A DNA stretch of 64,000 nt from Fervidobacterium nodosum Rt17-B1 (GCF_000017545.1 NC_009718.1:1612001-1676000), one strand, 5' to 3'. Counted from the stretch's first letter, positions 49,986 to 60,058 are shown. Notes: generated by a model from the letters alone, not told the origin. Program-made: numbers and translations.

Positions 49986-50971
49986 TCTTCTTCACCTTCC
50001 TCGATAACTTTGGTGATTTTTACTGCGTAGTTACCCTTAAACTGCCCAGGTTTGCCAAGGAACTTGGTTTTACCATTTACTTCTATTTTTATTGGTTCAT
50101 CGTAGTGTTCACGCAATCTAATTACGTCACCTACTTCCAAGGTTAATATTTCACCTAGCGTTAGTTTAGTTTCTCCAATTTTAGCAATGACATCCAACTT
50201 AGCTTTTTTTATGTTAAGCTTAAGATTTTCTACTAATTCTTGTGTAACTTCTTTCTGTTTTATTTTAAACCAACTTTGTGTTGTTAATTTTTCACCTATT
50301 GGTTCAATTACAGAAGATGGCCAACATATGCTCATGTATCCTTCGATTTTTCCAAAATTCACGAAAAAAGTCACCGCAAGTACCATTTCATTGCTTGGAA
50401 CAACTTGAACAAATTGTGGATTTGTTTCCGTTGACTCAACGACAGGTATAAATGGGTGAACGGAAGCCCAAGCTTGTGAAAGAGAAGTTAAAATATTAAC
50501 TATTTCCTTTTTTATAATTCCTATTTCGATTTCCGTTGGTACTCGCTTAGCATCGATAACTTCCCCAGGTCCACCGAGCAATACGTCCAATATACCATAG
50601 AATATCTCTAAATTAATGTTCAGAATAGAGCTTCCAACGAATTCCCTAGCTGTGAAGATGGTTATAAATGATGGGTTTCCAATCGATTTCATGTATTCAT
50701 CGTATGTTAGCTGATCTATTCCAACGACATTTACAGATGTGAATGACCTTAACTTTCCTGAAAGATAAGTGGAAACGCTTCTAGCAAAGTTTTCATGAAT
50801 CATTTGAACGGTTCTAATTTGCTCCTTTGAAAACTTTTGAGGGCGCAAAAAATCATAGGTACGGATTTTTTTCTCTTCGCCCTCCTTTTTTACTTCCTCT
50901 ATATTAACTTCTCCTTGAGATAACGCAGCCAATAAACGGTCTATTTCTTCCTGGCTGAGAACATCTGACAA
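49982..50971 (-). CDS. fliM: flagellar motor switch protein FliM
   Basis: A 329-residue C-ring protein. The N-terminal DVLSQEEIDRLLAAL is the CheY-P-binding peptide; the middle domain is CheC-like and the C-terminal SpoA domain has DVIAKIGETKLTLGEILTLE. I choose the TTG at 50971 (7 bp after AGGAG); a GTG at 50980 overlaps the SD. It precedes fliY. Confidence 0.95.
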   Translation of the reverse strand: MSDVLSQEEIDRLLAALSQGEVNIEEVKKEGEEKKIRTYDFLRPQKFSKEQIRTVQMIHENFARSVSTYLSGKLRSFTSVNVVGIDQLTYDEYMKSIGNPSFITIFTAREFVGSSILNINLEIFYGILDVLLGGPGEVIDAKRVPTEIEIGIIKKEIVNILTSLSQAWASVHPFIPVVESTETNPQFVQVVPSNEMVLAVTFFVNFGKIEGYMSICWPSSVIEPIGEKLTTQSWFKIKQKEVTQELVENLKLNIKKAKLDVIAKIGETKLTLGEILTLEVGDVIRLREHYDEPIKIEVNGKTKFLGKPGQFKGNYAVKITKVIEEGEEE

Positions 50972-51016
50972 ACAAATCACTCCTGTTTTATTTTCTTAAT
51001 TTTTAGGTTTTATGCT

Positions 51017-51541
51017 TTATTGAACACTGCTTATTGATTTGATATATATGTATACATTAATTACCCCAAATTTTTCCTTTTCACCTGTAAATCCTGTTAT
51101 TTCATTTACCGCTTCCCTGATTTGTTTTTTCAATAAATCAATACCTGCAGGTGTCGTTAACTCGAATCTTTCTTTGCTTAGAAAAATTATGCTCAACGCA
51201 TCCATTATTTCGTCATTTTTTTCAGCAACTGCTGCACGACAAGGTTCGCTACCAACGAGAAGTGTTAATGAATCGATTACAACAACATCTCTTCCACCCT
51301 TTAACATAAATGTTTGAAATTTTCCAGCTTGAATCACAACGGCTTTGATTTGAGTTGGAGCTGTTACCTGTTGTTGTTCTTGTTGTTGTTGTGGTTGTTT
51401 ATTTTGGCCAAGAAGAAAGAATACTGCTAAAGTAACGACCAACGAAACTATCAAAGGTATTCCTACCAACTTTAAAATTCCCATTATCGGATTAGGTTTT
51501 TTACCACCTTGTTCTTGTTGTTGTTCCATTTCTTCTGGCAT
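51017..51541 (-). CDS. fliL: flagellar basal body-associated protein FliL
   Basis: A 174-residue single-pass membrane protein: a short cytoplasmic N-terminus, a helix at about 30-46, then a Gln-rich linker (QPQQQQEQQQV) and the FliL domain with VVIDSLTLLVGSEPCRAAVAE. It supports stator function. It lies 2 bp after motB and 45 bp before fliM. Confidence 0.92.
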   Translation of the reverse strand: MPEEMEQQQEQGGKKPNPIMGILKLVGIPLIVSLVVTLAVFFLLGQNKQPQQQQEQQQVTAPTQIKAVVIQAGKFQTFMLKGGRDVVVIDSLTLLVGSEPCRAAVAEKNDEIMDALSIIFLSKERFELTTPAGIDLLKKQIREAVNEITGFTGEKEKFGVINVYIYIKSISSVQ

Positions 51542-51543
51542 CT

Positions 51544-52416
51544 TTATCCACCTCTCGTTTCTCTTTTTATCATTATTTCGATTTTCCTATGTTTTCTCCT
51601 TGTATTTTCTATATCATCATTGTATTTTGACGTAATTTGTGCCCTTTTTGTTTGATATTCTTCTAATGATATTTTACCATTTGCATAATCATTTTGAAGT
51701 TTTGAAATATCAAAATCAAAGTTTGCTTTTAAAGATTTCAACTCCTTGTTAACATCTACATCGCCTTTTCCAATTGGTACAAATCTGTCTGGAGCATAAA
51801 AATAATCAATGTCAAACAATCCAGAGCGAATATCAGCAAGCCTCAATACGTATCTTTTTTGTTTAAGTTCAGTGAGCATGAAATTAACAACGGTAGAGGC
51901 ACGTGCGCTACTTAAATGCCAATTTGATGGGTATATCGAATCAGGCGTCAGAGGTCTATCATCGGCATATCCGCGAACTTCAATAATATTTGAAGTGTGT
52001 TCGATTATTACCGCTCCTAACTTTTCAATAATTTCTTTGGCTTCTGCTGTAAGTCGTGCACTTGCTGGTTCGAATATTTTAAAATTTGTCAAAGTTATTA
52101 AAGTACCTTCATCTTTGTCTTCTATAGTTATTTTTCCCTTATATTCTTCTGAGATTCTTAATAATTCTTGATAAACCCCTGGTTTACTTGAGATAAGCGC
52201 CTCTTCGCTAAGTGTTTGACCACCTGTCAAAACACTTGGTGGATTACCTTTTAACGCAACGGTTATACCTACAACTACCTGTTGGAATTTACCGGGAGTT
52301 ATTGTCGACATTGAGAATAACAAAACGAAGAACGTCAAAAGTAATGTAACCATATCTCCATACGTATTAAGCCATTCAGGAACGGACTTACAAACACACT
52401 TTTCCTTTTTAGCCAC
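51544..52416 (-). CDS. motB: flagellar motor protein MotB
   Basis: A 290-residue stator subunit. The single membrane helix includes WLNTYGDMVTLLLTFFVLLF with the essential ion-channel Asp (in YGD), and the OmpA-like peptidoglycan-binding domain includes IIEVRGYADDRPL and WHLSSARASTVVNFM. An insertion rich in charged residues lies near the C-terminus (about 235-275). Cys7 and Cys9 at the N-terminus are unusual. The start GTG overlaps the motA stop (TAGTG). Confidence 0.94.
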   Translation of the reverse strand: MAKKEKCVCKSVPEWLNTYGDMVTLLLTFFVLLFSMSTITPGKFQQVVVGITVALKGNPPSVLTGGQTLSEEALISSKPGVYQELLRISEEYKGKITIEDKDEGTLITLTNFKIFEPASARLTAEAKEIIEKLGAVIIEHTSNIIEVRGYADDRPLTPDSIYPSNWHLSSARASTVVNFMLTELKQKRYVLRLADIRSGLFDIDYFYAPDRFVPIGKGDVDVNKELKSLKANFDFDISKLQNDYANGKISLEEYQTKRAQITSKYNDDIENTRRKHRKIEIMIKRETRGG

Positions 52417-53207
52417 TAAGCACCAGCTCCTTGGACTTGTGCTTCATACTTTGTCCTTTCCTGAGATGGTAAATAAGATTTCAACTTTTCCTCAAGCACT
52501 CTTGGGTTTTCCCCAGCTTGTATAGATATGATGCCTTCTAAAATCATTCTTTTGAAAACTTCCAAATCAGCCGCCCTTTTAGCAATTTTTTCTGCAACTG
52601 GTATTCCAACAATGTTAGCAAGGATAGAACCATACAATGTTGTTATAAGCGCAACCGCCATCGATGGTCCCAACGTTTCAGGGTTGTTCAAACTTTTAAG
52701 CATTTGTATAAGACCAACCAAAGTACCTATCATTCCAAATGCTGGTCCAAATGTTCCAAGTGAGTCAAAAAAAGCTTTTTGGTCCATCATTTCTGCTGTT
52801 GCCATATCAATTTCGATTTCCATCATGTTCCTCAAAACTTCGGGCTCAGTTCCATCAACGACAAGTTGAATGGCTTTTTTAAAATATGGATCTTGGATTT
52901 CTTCTATGTTAGCCTCAAGTGATAGTAAACCTTCCCTTCGAGCTTTTTCGGAAAAACTAACAAGCGTTCTCAACGTGCCAACGTAATCTATCTTTGGCTC
53001 TTTTATAGCTCCCATTATAACTTTTACTATACCAAAAACAACATTCTTTTTGTTTGCTGTAATGGCAGATGAAATAGCACCACCCACTGTAATTACTAAT
53101 GATGGTATATTAATAAATGTCGCAAAGTCACCTGAACCACTTATTATACCATAAACCATCATTCCAAATCCTAAAACAACACCTATAAGAACAGTTATAT
53201 CCACCAA
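52416..53207 (-). CDS. motA: flagellar motor protein MotA
   Basis: A 263-residue stator subunit with four membrane helices: two near the N-terminus (about 3-50) and two in the C-terminal half with FGTFGPAFGMIGTLVGLIQML-type sequence and ALITTLYGSILANIVGIPVAEK. Residues around LVSFSEKARREGLLSLE form the cytoplasmic loop that contacts the rotor. The start is TTG 53207 or GTG 53204; both lie close to AGGTGATG. It is followed at once by motB. Confidence 0.95.
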   Translation of the reverse strand: MVDITVLIGVVLGFGMMVYGIISGSGDFATFINIPSLVITVGGAISSAITANKKNVVFGIVKVIMGAIKEPKIDYVGTLRTLVSFSEKARREGLLSLEANIEEIQDPYFKKAIQLVVDGTEPEVLRNMMEIEIDMATAEMMDQKAFFDSLGTFGPAFGMIGTLVGLIQMLKSLNNPETLGPSMAVALITTLYGSILANIVGIPVAEKIAKRAADLEVFKRMILEGIISIQAGENPRVLEEKLKSYLPSQERTKYEAQVQGAGA

Positions 53208-53250
53208 ACATCACCTACCGTATGATACATATAATGTTTTTTCGATTAAA

Positions 53251-53454
53251 CTATTCTTCTGAAGGTCTTGGTGGTAAAATTATTTTTTTCTTATACTCAA
53301 GCACTCTTTTTACTACTTCTTCAACAGGTTCGGCAACGATGTATTTTTTTCCATTAAATAATGTAATTGTCGTATCCGGATTTGCTTCTATCTTCTCAAT
53401 GTATTCAGCGTTCAAGTAAAATTCTTTTCCATTAAGTCCTGTAAGTCGAATCAT
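53251..53454 (-). CDS. flbD: flagellar FlbD family protein
   Basis: A 67-residue FlbD: MIRLTGLNGKEFYLNAEYIE, PDTTITLFNGKKYIV and VEEVVKRVLEYKKKI. In many bacteria this small protein sits between flgE and motA, as here. The ATG at 53454 follows GAGGAT. Molecular role not established. Confidence 0.92.
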   Translation of the reverse strand: MIRLTGLNGKEFYLNAEYIEKIEANPDTTITLFNGKKYIVAEPVEEVVKRVLEYKKKIILPPRPSEE

Positions 53455-53499
53455 AATTATCCTCCGTATATGATTCTAAGATATTTTAAGCTATTTTCA

Positions 53500-55812
53500 T
53501 TATCTTCTGAGGTTTACAACCTCTTGTAGAATTTGATCTGCTGTTGTTATTGTTCTAGCGTTTGCTTGGAAACCTCTTTGAGCAATTATCAATTTTGTGA
53601 ATTCTTCCGAAAGATCAACATTTGACATTTCAAGCGCACCTGCTACAAGTGAGCCAAAACCACCTTTGCTTGGCTGACCTATCCTTGCTGTACCACTATT
53701 TGCACTTTCACCGTATAGTGAGTTTCCAAGTTCTAATAAACCTGCTGGGTTGTTAAATGTTGCAAGTGCTACTTTTCCAAGTACGTCAACAAGTCCGTTT
53801 GTGAACGATCCGATTATGTCACCATTTTCTGATATTGAGAAAGATTCAAGTACCCCTTGTGCATTACCATCTTGGTTTTTTACGAATGCATCGGCAAGGG
53901 CTGCAAATTGAGTCATACTGTTTAAATCAAGTTTTATCTTAACAATACCGTCTCCATTTTCGCCAGCATTGAACAATATAGCATCTACATTTTCACCTTC
54001 CGAAATTCTACCAGTTGATGGATCAAATGAATTAACTCCAAGAAGTCTACCAGTTTTATCGAATCTTAATACTCCACAAGTACCACCGGTGATTTCGGTT
54101 GCTGTATCATAATTAGATAGGTATTTTATGTTTTCACCAGATGCGCTTCTGATTCTAAATGCCCAAGCATTTTCATGGTTTCCATACACAGATGCAAGTT
54201 TCACAAAATCGATATAGAGTGTGTATGGATTACCTAACGAATCGTAAACTTGGGTTGATGTTGTGTAGAACGGGGATTTAAATGAAACAACAGAGAAATT
54301 AGTTGGATTATCTGCTTCATAGAATCTTGGCTCACCAGCACCTGGTATTGTTATCATATCAACCTTTGAAGGTTGATATATTTCGTCGATGTAAGAATTA
54401 CCACTTATAAAATTATCATCGTATATCGTATTTGCACCGTTTGTTAAAAGTACGTTATAAGTTCCTATAACATTTCCGGAAACGCTGTCTCTTACTGTTC
54501 TTATAACACCGTATTTTCCTTGAGTATATTCAAATGATATACGACCATTAGCACCATCAGTTGTCGCTGTTACAACTTCTGAACCAAAGACTTTACCGTT
54601 TATCATAACCTTTACCCTATATTGTGTTCCTGGGGTCAAAGCTGCATCTGATATACTCTGAGTCCCAGAACTTGTTATATTTTGTGGTGCTATAGCCACA
54701 GGTGTTCCATCAAGGTTTTCAACTACGTATTGAACTGTAAAATTATTTGAAAGTTGACCATTTGCTGTTGATGCTACTGTTTGGTAATCAAATTGCATAT
54801 CAAGTGGAACCACTTCTTGTGTTGACGCGGCAATTTCTACACTGTAAGTTTGACCATCAACAAGTTTTTCAGATGTTATGGCTTCTGTGACCGAACCATT
54901 TAAAACGTTCCTTGATAATGTGTCAACAATTTTTCCATTGCTATCTCTGATAATAAACAAATAGTTTCCGTCTTGTTGTTGAATAGGATTAGTTAAGGTC
55001 AAAGCTCCACCGGAAGCTGTACCCGATAATTTTTGTTTAATTGCTCCAGCATTTACAACATTACCAAATTTGTCAAATTTTATATAAACTTTCCCATCTA
55101 CTTTATCGTCCAAATTCGCATCTATTTTCCCTAAGTACACTTGATAATCGCTAAAAGTATCTTGAAGTGCTCCAAAGTCTCTTTCAAACGAAACTTTCGT
55201 GTTTATGGTTCTACCACCGTAACCGTTTATTGCAATGACAAATTTTTCAGGGCCAACGCGCGCATCCAAATTGCCGGCCATGGTCATTCTTGTTGTTTGC
55301 TTGGCTGCCATACTTAATCCGGAAGAAATTTGTATGTTACTAATGGGCTTATTAGTATCAACGTACCTTCTTCCAGACATGGGATCTACTTCTGCAACCC
55401 AACCTTGTAATTTTAACCCTGTTGTTGGTTGAACAATGGTACCGTTCAAATCAAGGTCAAAGTTACCGGCACGTGTGAAAAATTGTCTTTGCCCGTTTGA
55501 AAGTATAAAGAAACCCTCGCCTTGAATTGCTAAGTCTGTCTTTTTACCAGTATTTTGGAAACTTCCCTGGTTCATTATTTTATCGATAGAAGCTACTCTT
55601 ATACCGTAACCTATCTGTTTTGGGTTTGTTCCACCTGTATTGTCTGTTGCTCTTCTTGACATATCGAGAATTTGAGAAAAGTTAGTTGCGTAGGTTACAC
55701 GTGCGCCTTTAAAACCTATTGTATTTACGTTTGAAATATTGTTGCTCACTACATCAATTTCCTGTTGGAATCCTTGTAAACCTGAAACACCACTGTAGAG
55801 CGATCTCATCAT
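53500..55812 (-). CDS. flgE: flagellar hook protein FlgE
   Basis: A 770-residue hook protein, longer than the roughly 400-residue enteric form because of a large insertion of beta-rich D2/D3-type domains (about 150-560). The conserved D0 ends are intact: N-terminal RSLYSGVSGLQGFQQEIDVV and C-terminal FTKLIIAQRGFQANARTITT. Also MNQGSFQNTGKKTDLAIQGE and VDPMSGRRYVDTNKP. The start ATG has a second ATG next to it, behind GAGGGGTG. Confidence 0.95.
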   Translation of the reverse strand: MMRSLYSGVSGLQGFQQEIDVVSNNISNVNTIGFKGARVTYATNFSQILDMSRRATDNTGGTNPKQIGYGIRVASIDKIMNQGSFQNTGKKTDLAIQGEGFFILSNGQRQFFTRAGNFDLDLNGTIVQPTTGLKLQGWVAEVDPMSGRRYVDTNKPISNIQISSGLSMAAKQTTRMTMAGNLDARVGPEKFVIAINGYGGRTINTKVSFERDFGALQDTFSDYQVYLGKIDANLDDKVDGKVYIKFDKFGNVVNAGAIKQKLSGTASGGALTLTNPIQQQDGNYLFIIRDSNGKIVDTLSRNVLNGSVTEAITSEKLVDGQTYSVEIAASTQEVVPLDMQFDYQTVASTANGQLSNNFTVQYVVENLDGTPVAIAPQNITSSGTQSISDAALTPGTQYRVKVMINGKVFGSEVVTATTDGANGRISFEYTQGKYGVIRTVRDSVSGNVIGTYNVLLTNGANTIYDDNFISGNSYIDEIYQPSKVDMITIPGAGEPRFYEADNPTNFSVVSFKSPFYTTSTQVYDSLGNPYTLYIDFVKLASVYGNHENAWAFRIRSASGENIKYLSNYDTATEITGGTCGVLRFDKTGRLLGVNSFDPSTGRISEGENVDAILFNAGENGDGIVKIKLDLNSMTQFAALADAFVKNQDGNAQGVLESFSISENGDIIGSFTNGLVDVLGKVALATFNNPAGLLELGNSLYGESANSGTARIGQPSKGGFGSLVAGALEMSNVDLSEEFTKLIIAQRGFQANARTITTADQILQEVVNLRR

Positions 55813-55846
55813 ACATAGTTCACCCCTCTATAAGATTTTTATTATT

Positions 55847-56503
55847 TTACGCATGTATTTCGGAAATTTCGGATATGTCATATATTTTGTTGCTAACTAT
55901 AACATTTATTTTATTTCCATCAAATTGAACACCTGATACAATTCCACTCTCAACACTTGGGATTTCTTCATATCCGCCATCTGGAGTTGTTTTTAATATC
56001 TTAAATGTGTATCTACCATCTTTTACTTTTGTGCCATTTTCGTCTTTTCCATCCCAAGCGAAGAGTTGCATTCCTGCCTCAACTTGACCAATTTTCTCTT
56101 CTTTTATTAATTTCCCGTTTGAATCAAATATTTTTATTACAATGTTCGCTGGAGAATCTAAATTAAATACTTTTGATTCGGGGACACCGTTTTCAACATT
56201 GATAACATTTGTTTTCACAACTGCGGTCTTACCAATCATAGATACAGCTTGCGTTCTGTAAAGTTGAGCGGCGGTGTCAACGAAACTTTGGACCGATTTA
56301 CTCATGTTCATAACCTGCTCAAGTGATGATAATTGAGACATTTGAGCTATGAAGTCTCTATCCTTCATAGGCTCGAGAGGATCTTGGCTCTTGAGTTGTG
56401 TGATTAGCAACTTTAAAAAAGCTTCTTTATCTAAATCTTTTTTCGTGGTTCGATCGGTTGACGTTGAGAATAGATTAGACATCGAGTTTACGTTCATCAT
56501 CAT
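55847..56503 (-). CDS. flgD: flagellar hook assembly (cap) protein FlgD
   Basis: A 218-residue FlgD. N-terminal EAFLKLLITQLKSQDPLEPM and DFIAQMSQLSSLEQV are the export/capping region; the C-terminal part has the FlgD FnIII/Ig-like repeat with IKIFDSNGKLIKEEKIG and FAWDGKDENGTKVKDGRYTF. The ATG at 56503 follows GAGGTGATT. It overlaps fliK by 29 bp in another frame. Confidence 0.93.
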   Translation of the reverse strand: MMMNVNSMSNLFSTSTDRTTKKDLDKEAFLKLLITQLKSQDPLEPMKDRDFIAQMSQLSSLEQVMNMSKSVQSFVDTAAQLYRTQAVSMIGKTAVVKTNVINVENGVPESKVFNLDSPANIVIKIFDSNGKLIKEEKIGQVEAGMQLFAWDGKDENGTKVKDGRYTFKILKTTPDGGYEEIPSVESGIVSGVQFDGNKINVIVSNKIYDISEISEIHA

Positions 56504-59015
56504 CTTCAATCACCTCTTCGTAGGTGTATTTTCTTTTTTGATTTTCTTCATTTCGTTGTTGTTGTGAATTTTGATGGTCATTTCTTTCATGTTCGTAATA
56601 TTTTTCTTCTTCCTTGGTTTTAATCTCTACATTTTTTACTTCAAGATCTAAGTTACTTAATCTATCACGCAAGATGTGTATATTCTTCTCGATTGTATCT
56701 TTAGCTTTTTCATTTTCTGCTATGAAAAGAAGTGTTATTTGTTTACCTTCTTTTCTCATTTCTATATCGAGATTTCCAAGATTTTCTGGTAACAATTTCA
56801 TTTGGACTCGTTCCTCAATTCTATTTGATAATGAAAATTCTCTAATCTTTTCATAAATTTGCTCAAGGTTTCTTGAAGATTGAAGTCGTTCTGCTAACTC
56901 AAACCTATTAGTTTGAGTAGTAGATGATACGTCATTTTTTTGCTCTAAATTTCTGTAAGTCATTTCCGCAAGTCTTTCTATGAATTTGTTTGAAACTTTT
57001 GGTCTGTCTTCATAATTTGATTTTTCAATATCTGATTCCATTTTTTGCTGATTTTTATTGTTGTACTCAATCTTTAGAGATTTTACTTCTAAATTATTTT
57101 TCGATGTTTCGTAGGTGTTATTCCTTAATTCATTTTGAAAATCATTTTTAGAATTGTCAGAATATGGGTTTATTTGTGAATTTTTTGAATTATTTAAATT
57201 ACCACTTGAAAAATCTGTAGAATTTTTGATAATGGTTGAATGTGGATTAATAATAAAAGTAGGGTCACTCGTCTTAACGCTCGTTTGGAAAGATGATTTT
57301 GAGTCTGTATATTTGGTGTTTTTAATATTTAAATTTTCTAAGTTAGCTATATCTACAATGGCTTTAAGTTGAATTATCGATTTTGAAAGATCTGAAATTA
57401 TTTCATTGTCTTCATATTTCTCTTGGACATTTTGTGCAAGATTCTTAGGTTTTATATTAGTATTTACACTTAAATCTAGAATATTTGAATTTTGTTGTTT
57501 CTGTTCCTGTTTGGTGATTTCATTAACATAGTTGGCAACATAGTTGAGAATTGTTTTATTTTTTAGATTGCTTTGATCTGCTTGGTTGGTTTGGGATGAC
57601 ATATTGAGATTATTAAAAGCAATAACAATATTGTTTATTTCATTTAGTACATTTTTGATGTCATTGTTTGATGTTATCAAATCGTTTTGCTTAACATAGT
57701 TTTCTTTTTTGCCATTTGAACTTTGAGATTGGTAGTTAACGTTGATATTGATATTACCAACTTTAGTGTTTTGAATCGTATCTTTTTGTGTATTAGATGA
57801 GGTTGATATATTGGTAATATAGCTTGTTGAAAATTGCGAAATGTAATCTTTCTTATTTTCATTTGTTGTTTTTTGGTTAGGTTGCTTAATATAGTCTTCT
57901 TTATAAATTATTTTTGATTTTTCTTTTGTGAGTGTTTCTGGAGAATTGGTGTGGATTTTCTCAAGTTTATCTTGTGAGCTATTGACTTGAATATAAGCTT
58001 CTTGATTTTTGTTTTCATTCGACTTTTCTAATAAATTCTCATTTTTCTGTGGGTTTTTGTTTGAAGCTACTTTTACTTGATTATTCTGTATATTTTTCGT
58101 TTCATTTTTTGGGTTTTTGGTTTCAGAATTATTGCCATAACTTTTTGGAATTCTATTGACTAATTTATCCATATTCTCTTTTGTGTATTTTTGATTATCA
58201 AGCACAAAAAAATTATCTGTATTTTTATCTAATACAGACTTATTATTTGACTTTTCCATAACGCCATTTTCTTTTTTAGGATTTTTATCAACGTTTTGAG
58301 TTTCTACTTTTTCTGGTTTTTCTGGTGTAATATTTATCTTTGAAACTTGTTTTTGATTAGGGATTTGTAATTTTTCCTCTGCTTTTTCTGTAAGTGCGTT
58401 ATAATCGTTTTGTATGATAGCACTTTGGTTTGTTTGCGTTTTTGGTTCAAACCTTTCGGAAGAAGCAATTAGTATGGGCTTGCGGTCTGTTTTTTCAGTT
58501 TCACTTTGTAATTTTGATAATTCCTTATTTAAAAATTCAATATCTTTTTCCGTTAACTTAATTTGTTGTTCCATTTCAACACTATTTTCTTCATTTTTAT
58601 CCTCGTTATATATTTTCATCGGTTCCATTTGCTCAGATTTTTCAGTGATTACATTTTTTTCTAAGGTTTCTTTTGTAGTATTCTCCATTTCTTTAGAATT
58701 TTCATTACTTTTTAAGATATTTTTATTCTCAAATATGCTATCTATTTCATTTTCATTTTTTGCCTTATCGACTTGCAATTTATTAATTTCAGAAGAATTC
58801 TTTTCAAGTTTATTAGCTTGAATGTTTTGTTGAACACTTTGATATTTTTTAGTTTCTTCTTTTGTGGAATTTAGCTGTTCTATTATTTCCTTAAGAATTT
58901 CTTCAAATGGTTTATTACCATATTCTTTTTGATTTTCTAATTTTTTTAATATCTCATTGGCAACCTCTGGTGGTTGAGATTGAATCAACTTTGTTAAATT
59001 TACAATGTTAATCAA
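56475..59015 (-). CDS. fliK: flagellar hook-length control protein FliK
   Basis: An 846-residue protein, very long for FliK. Residues 30-690 are low-complexity, rich in Asn, Lys, Glu, Gln and Ser with few hydrophobics, probably disordered. The conserved C-terminal Flg_hook domain (about 720-805) has RVQMKLLPENLGNLDIEMRK and KAKDTIEKNIHILRDRL. The assignment rests on this domain and the place between the motE-like gene and flgD. Length of the disordered part may relate to the long hook protein. It overlaps both neighbours by a few bases. Confidence 0.9.
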   Translation of the reverse strand: MINIVNLTKLIQSQPPEVANEILKKLENQKEYGNKPFEEILKEIIEQLNSTKEETKKYQSVQQNIQANKLEKNSSEINKLQVDKAKNENEIDSIFENKNILKSNENSKEMENTTKETLEKNVITEKSEQMEPMKIYNEDKNEENSVEMEQQIKLTEKDIEFLNKELSKLQSETEKTDRKPILIASSERFEPKTQTNQSAIIQNDYNALTEKAEEKLQIPNQKQVSKINITPEKPEKVETQNVDKNPKKENGVMEKSNNKSVLDKNTDNFFVLDNQKYTKENMDKLVNRIPKSYGNNSETKNPKNETKNIQNNQVKVASNKNPQKNENLLEKSNENKNQEAYIQVNSSQDKLEKIHTNSPETLTKEKSKIIYKEDYIKQPNQKTTNENKKDYISQFSTSYITNISTSSNTQKDTIQNTKVGNININVNYQSQSSNGKKENYVKQNDLITSNNDIKNVLNEINNIVIAFNNLNMSSQTNQADQSNLKNKTILNYVANYVNEITKQEQKQQNSNILDLSVNTNIKPKNLAQNVQEKYEDNEIISDLSKSIIQLKAIVDIANLENLNIKNTKYTDSKSSFQTSVKTSDPTFIINPHSTIIKNSTDFSSGNLNNSKNSQINPYSDNSKNDFQNELRNNTYETSKNNLEVKSLKIEYNNKNQQKMESDIEKSNYEDRPKVSNKFIERLAEMTYRNLEQKNDVSSTTQTNRFELAERLQSSRNLEQIYEKIREFSLSNRIEERVQMKLLPENLGNLDIEMRKEGKQITLLFIAENEKAKDTIEKNIHILRDRLSNLDLEVKNVEIKTKEEEKYYEHERNDHQNSQQQRNEENQKRKYTYEEVIEDDDERKLDV

Positions 59016-59956
59016 AATCTCACTCCCTTGTTTATTATTTCTATAAATAGTTGTTCGTCGTTGTCTTTAATGTCTTTAAGTAACCTAACCATTGTTTGGT
59101 GGTCGACGTTCGATAGTAAATAAAATACTAAATCCGGTCTTGATTTTATCTTCAAGATAAAATTCCAGAGTTCCTCATAACTCATTTTATTCAAGAAAGA
59201 AGATAAACCTTTACTAAAACCACTGAGCGTAACTAATTCTGCTTCTGTATTTACCAAATCGGAAATTGTGTTTTTTAATTCTTCTATTTTGAAATCTATA
59301 TCGCTTATTATTTGGTCTACTCCTCCCATTTTTTCTAAAACTTGAGCTGCTTTTACAGGATTTACTGCTGTAAGTTCTTGTACCATTTCTGCCCTTACAT
59401 CGGGAGCTAGTTTTGAAAATACAAGCGCGAGTGTATCTACTGACATATTATCTGCGTTCATAAGTCTTCTCAACTGTGCCGCATCTGAATTCACAAATGT
59501 ATCAACTATGTCTTGCAATCTTTTTAGACTAATCGTATCTTCAACCTTGCTTATTTCTTCCTTAAGCTTTTTTTCCTTCCAACTTTCCTCTATAGCCTTT
59601 ATTGAATTAATCAAATTATCGACTTTGGCTTCTTTTGATGAAAGTTCTTTTTCTCTGTTTTCGATTTCTTTTATTTTTTCCTCTAGTTGTGCACTGTAAT
59701 TTTCATATATTTTTTCGAAATACTCTCTAGCGGTCATTACTTCTAAACCTTCGTAATTTATAAAATTTTTTACAAATGGTATTTTGGAGAAAAGATAACT
59801 CACATAACTTCTCCACCCTTGGAATACACTTGCGCCTTCTCCGTAAATTTGTTTTTCAAGGAAAGTTGAATAACCGTATAAAAATAATATAAAGACAAGA
59901 GCTATAGCGAAAATAATACCGAAAAGTATAGTTAAAATTTTTGCTCTTTTTTGCAT
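59012..59956 (-). CDS. MotE-like flagellar protein with MgtE_N-type domain
   Basis: A 314-residue protein. One N-terminal membrane helix (about 5-27), an extracytoplasmic or periplasmic coiled coil (about 85-145), then an MgtE-N-type alpha repeat: MSVDTLALVFSKLAPDVRAEMVQELTAVNP and VLEKMGGVD. A second half of helical sequence follows. This is the MotE/YlxF layout, a stator chaperone in other bacteria. The ATG 59956 follows GAGGTG; an upstream in-frame ATG at 59983 lacks one. It is the first gene of the flagellar operon, overlapping fliK by 4 bp. Confidence 0.75.
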   Translation of the reverse strand: MQKRAKILTILFGIIFAIALVFILFLYGYSTFLEKQIYGEGASVFQGWRSYVSYLFSKIPFVKNFINYEGLEVMTAREYFEKIYENYSAQLEEKIKEIENREKELSSKEAKVDNLINSIKAIEESWKEKKLKEEISKVEDTISLKRLQDIVDTFVNSDAAQLRRLMNADNMSVDTLALVFSKLAPDVRAEMVQELTAVNPVKAAQVLEKMGGVDQIISDIDFKIEELKNTISDLVNTEAELVTLSGFSKGLSSFLNKMSYEELWNFILKIKSRPDLVFYLLSNVDHQTMVRLLKDIKDNDEQLFIEIINKGVRF

Positions 59957-60033
59957 AAATTCACCTCGAATTGCTCCTTTCAATTTAACTTTTTAGACTT
60001 CTCCACATTTAATTTTCTTGCTTCATACCGTTA

Positions 60034-60053
60034 TTTCCTAAAAGATTAGGAAA
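60034..60053. repeat. inverted repeat ahead of the flagellar operon
   Basis: TTTCCTAA and TTAGGAAA, perfect 8-bp arms with a 4-nt centre, 78 bp before the first flagellar gene and 5 bp from the EF-G terminator. It could be an operator or part of a tandem hairpin. Confidence 0.6.
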
Positions 60054-60058
60054 ATAAA

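Noticed and set aside
57154-58821. Plus-strand ORFs inside fliK (for example 58414-58821)
   Set aside because: Ser/Phe-rich shadows of a low-complexity Asn/Lys/Glu gene on the other strand.
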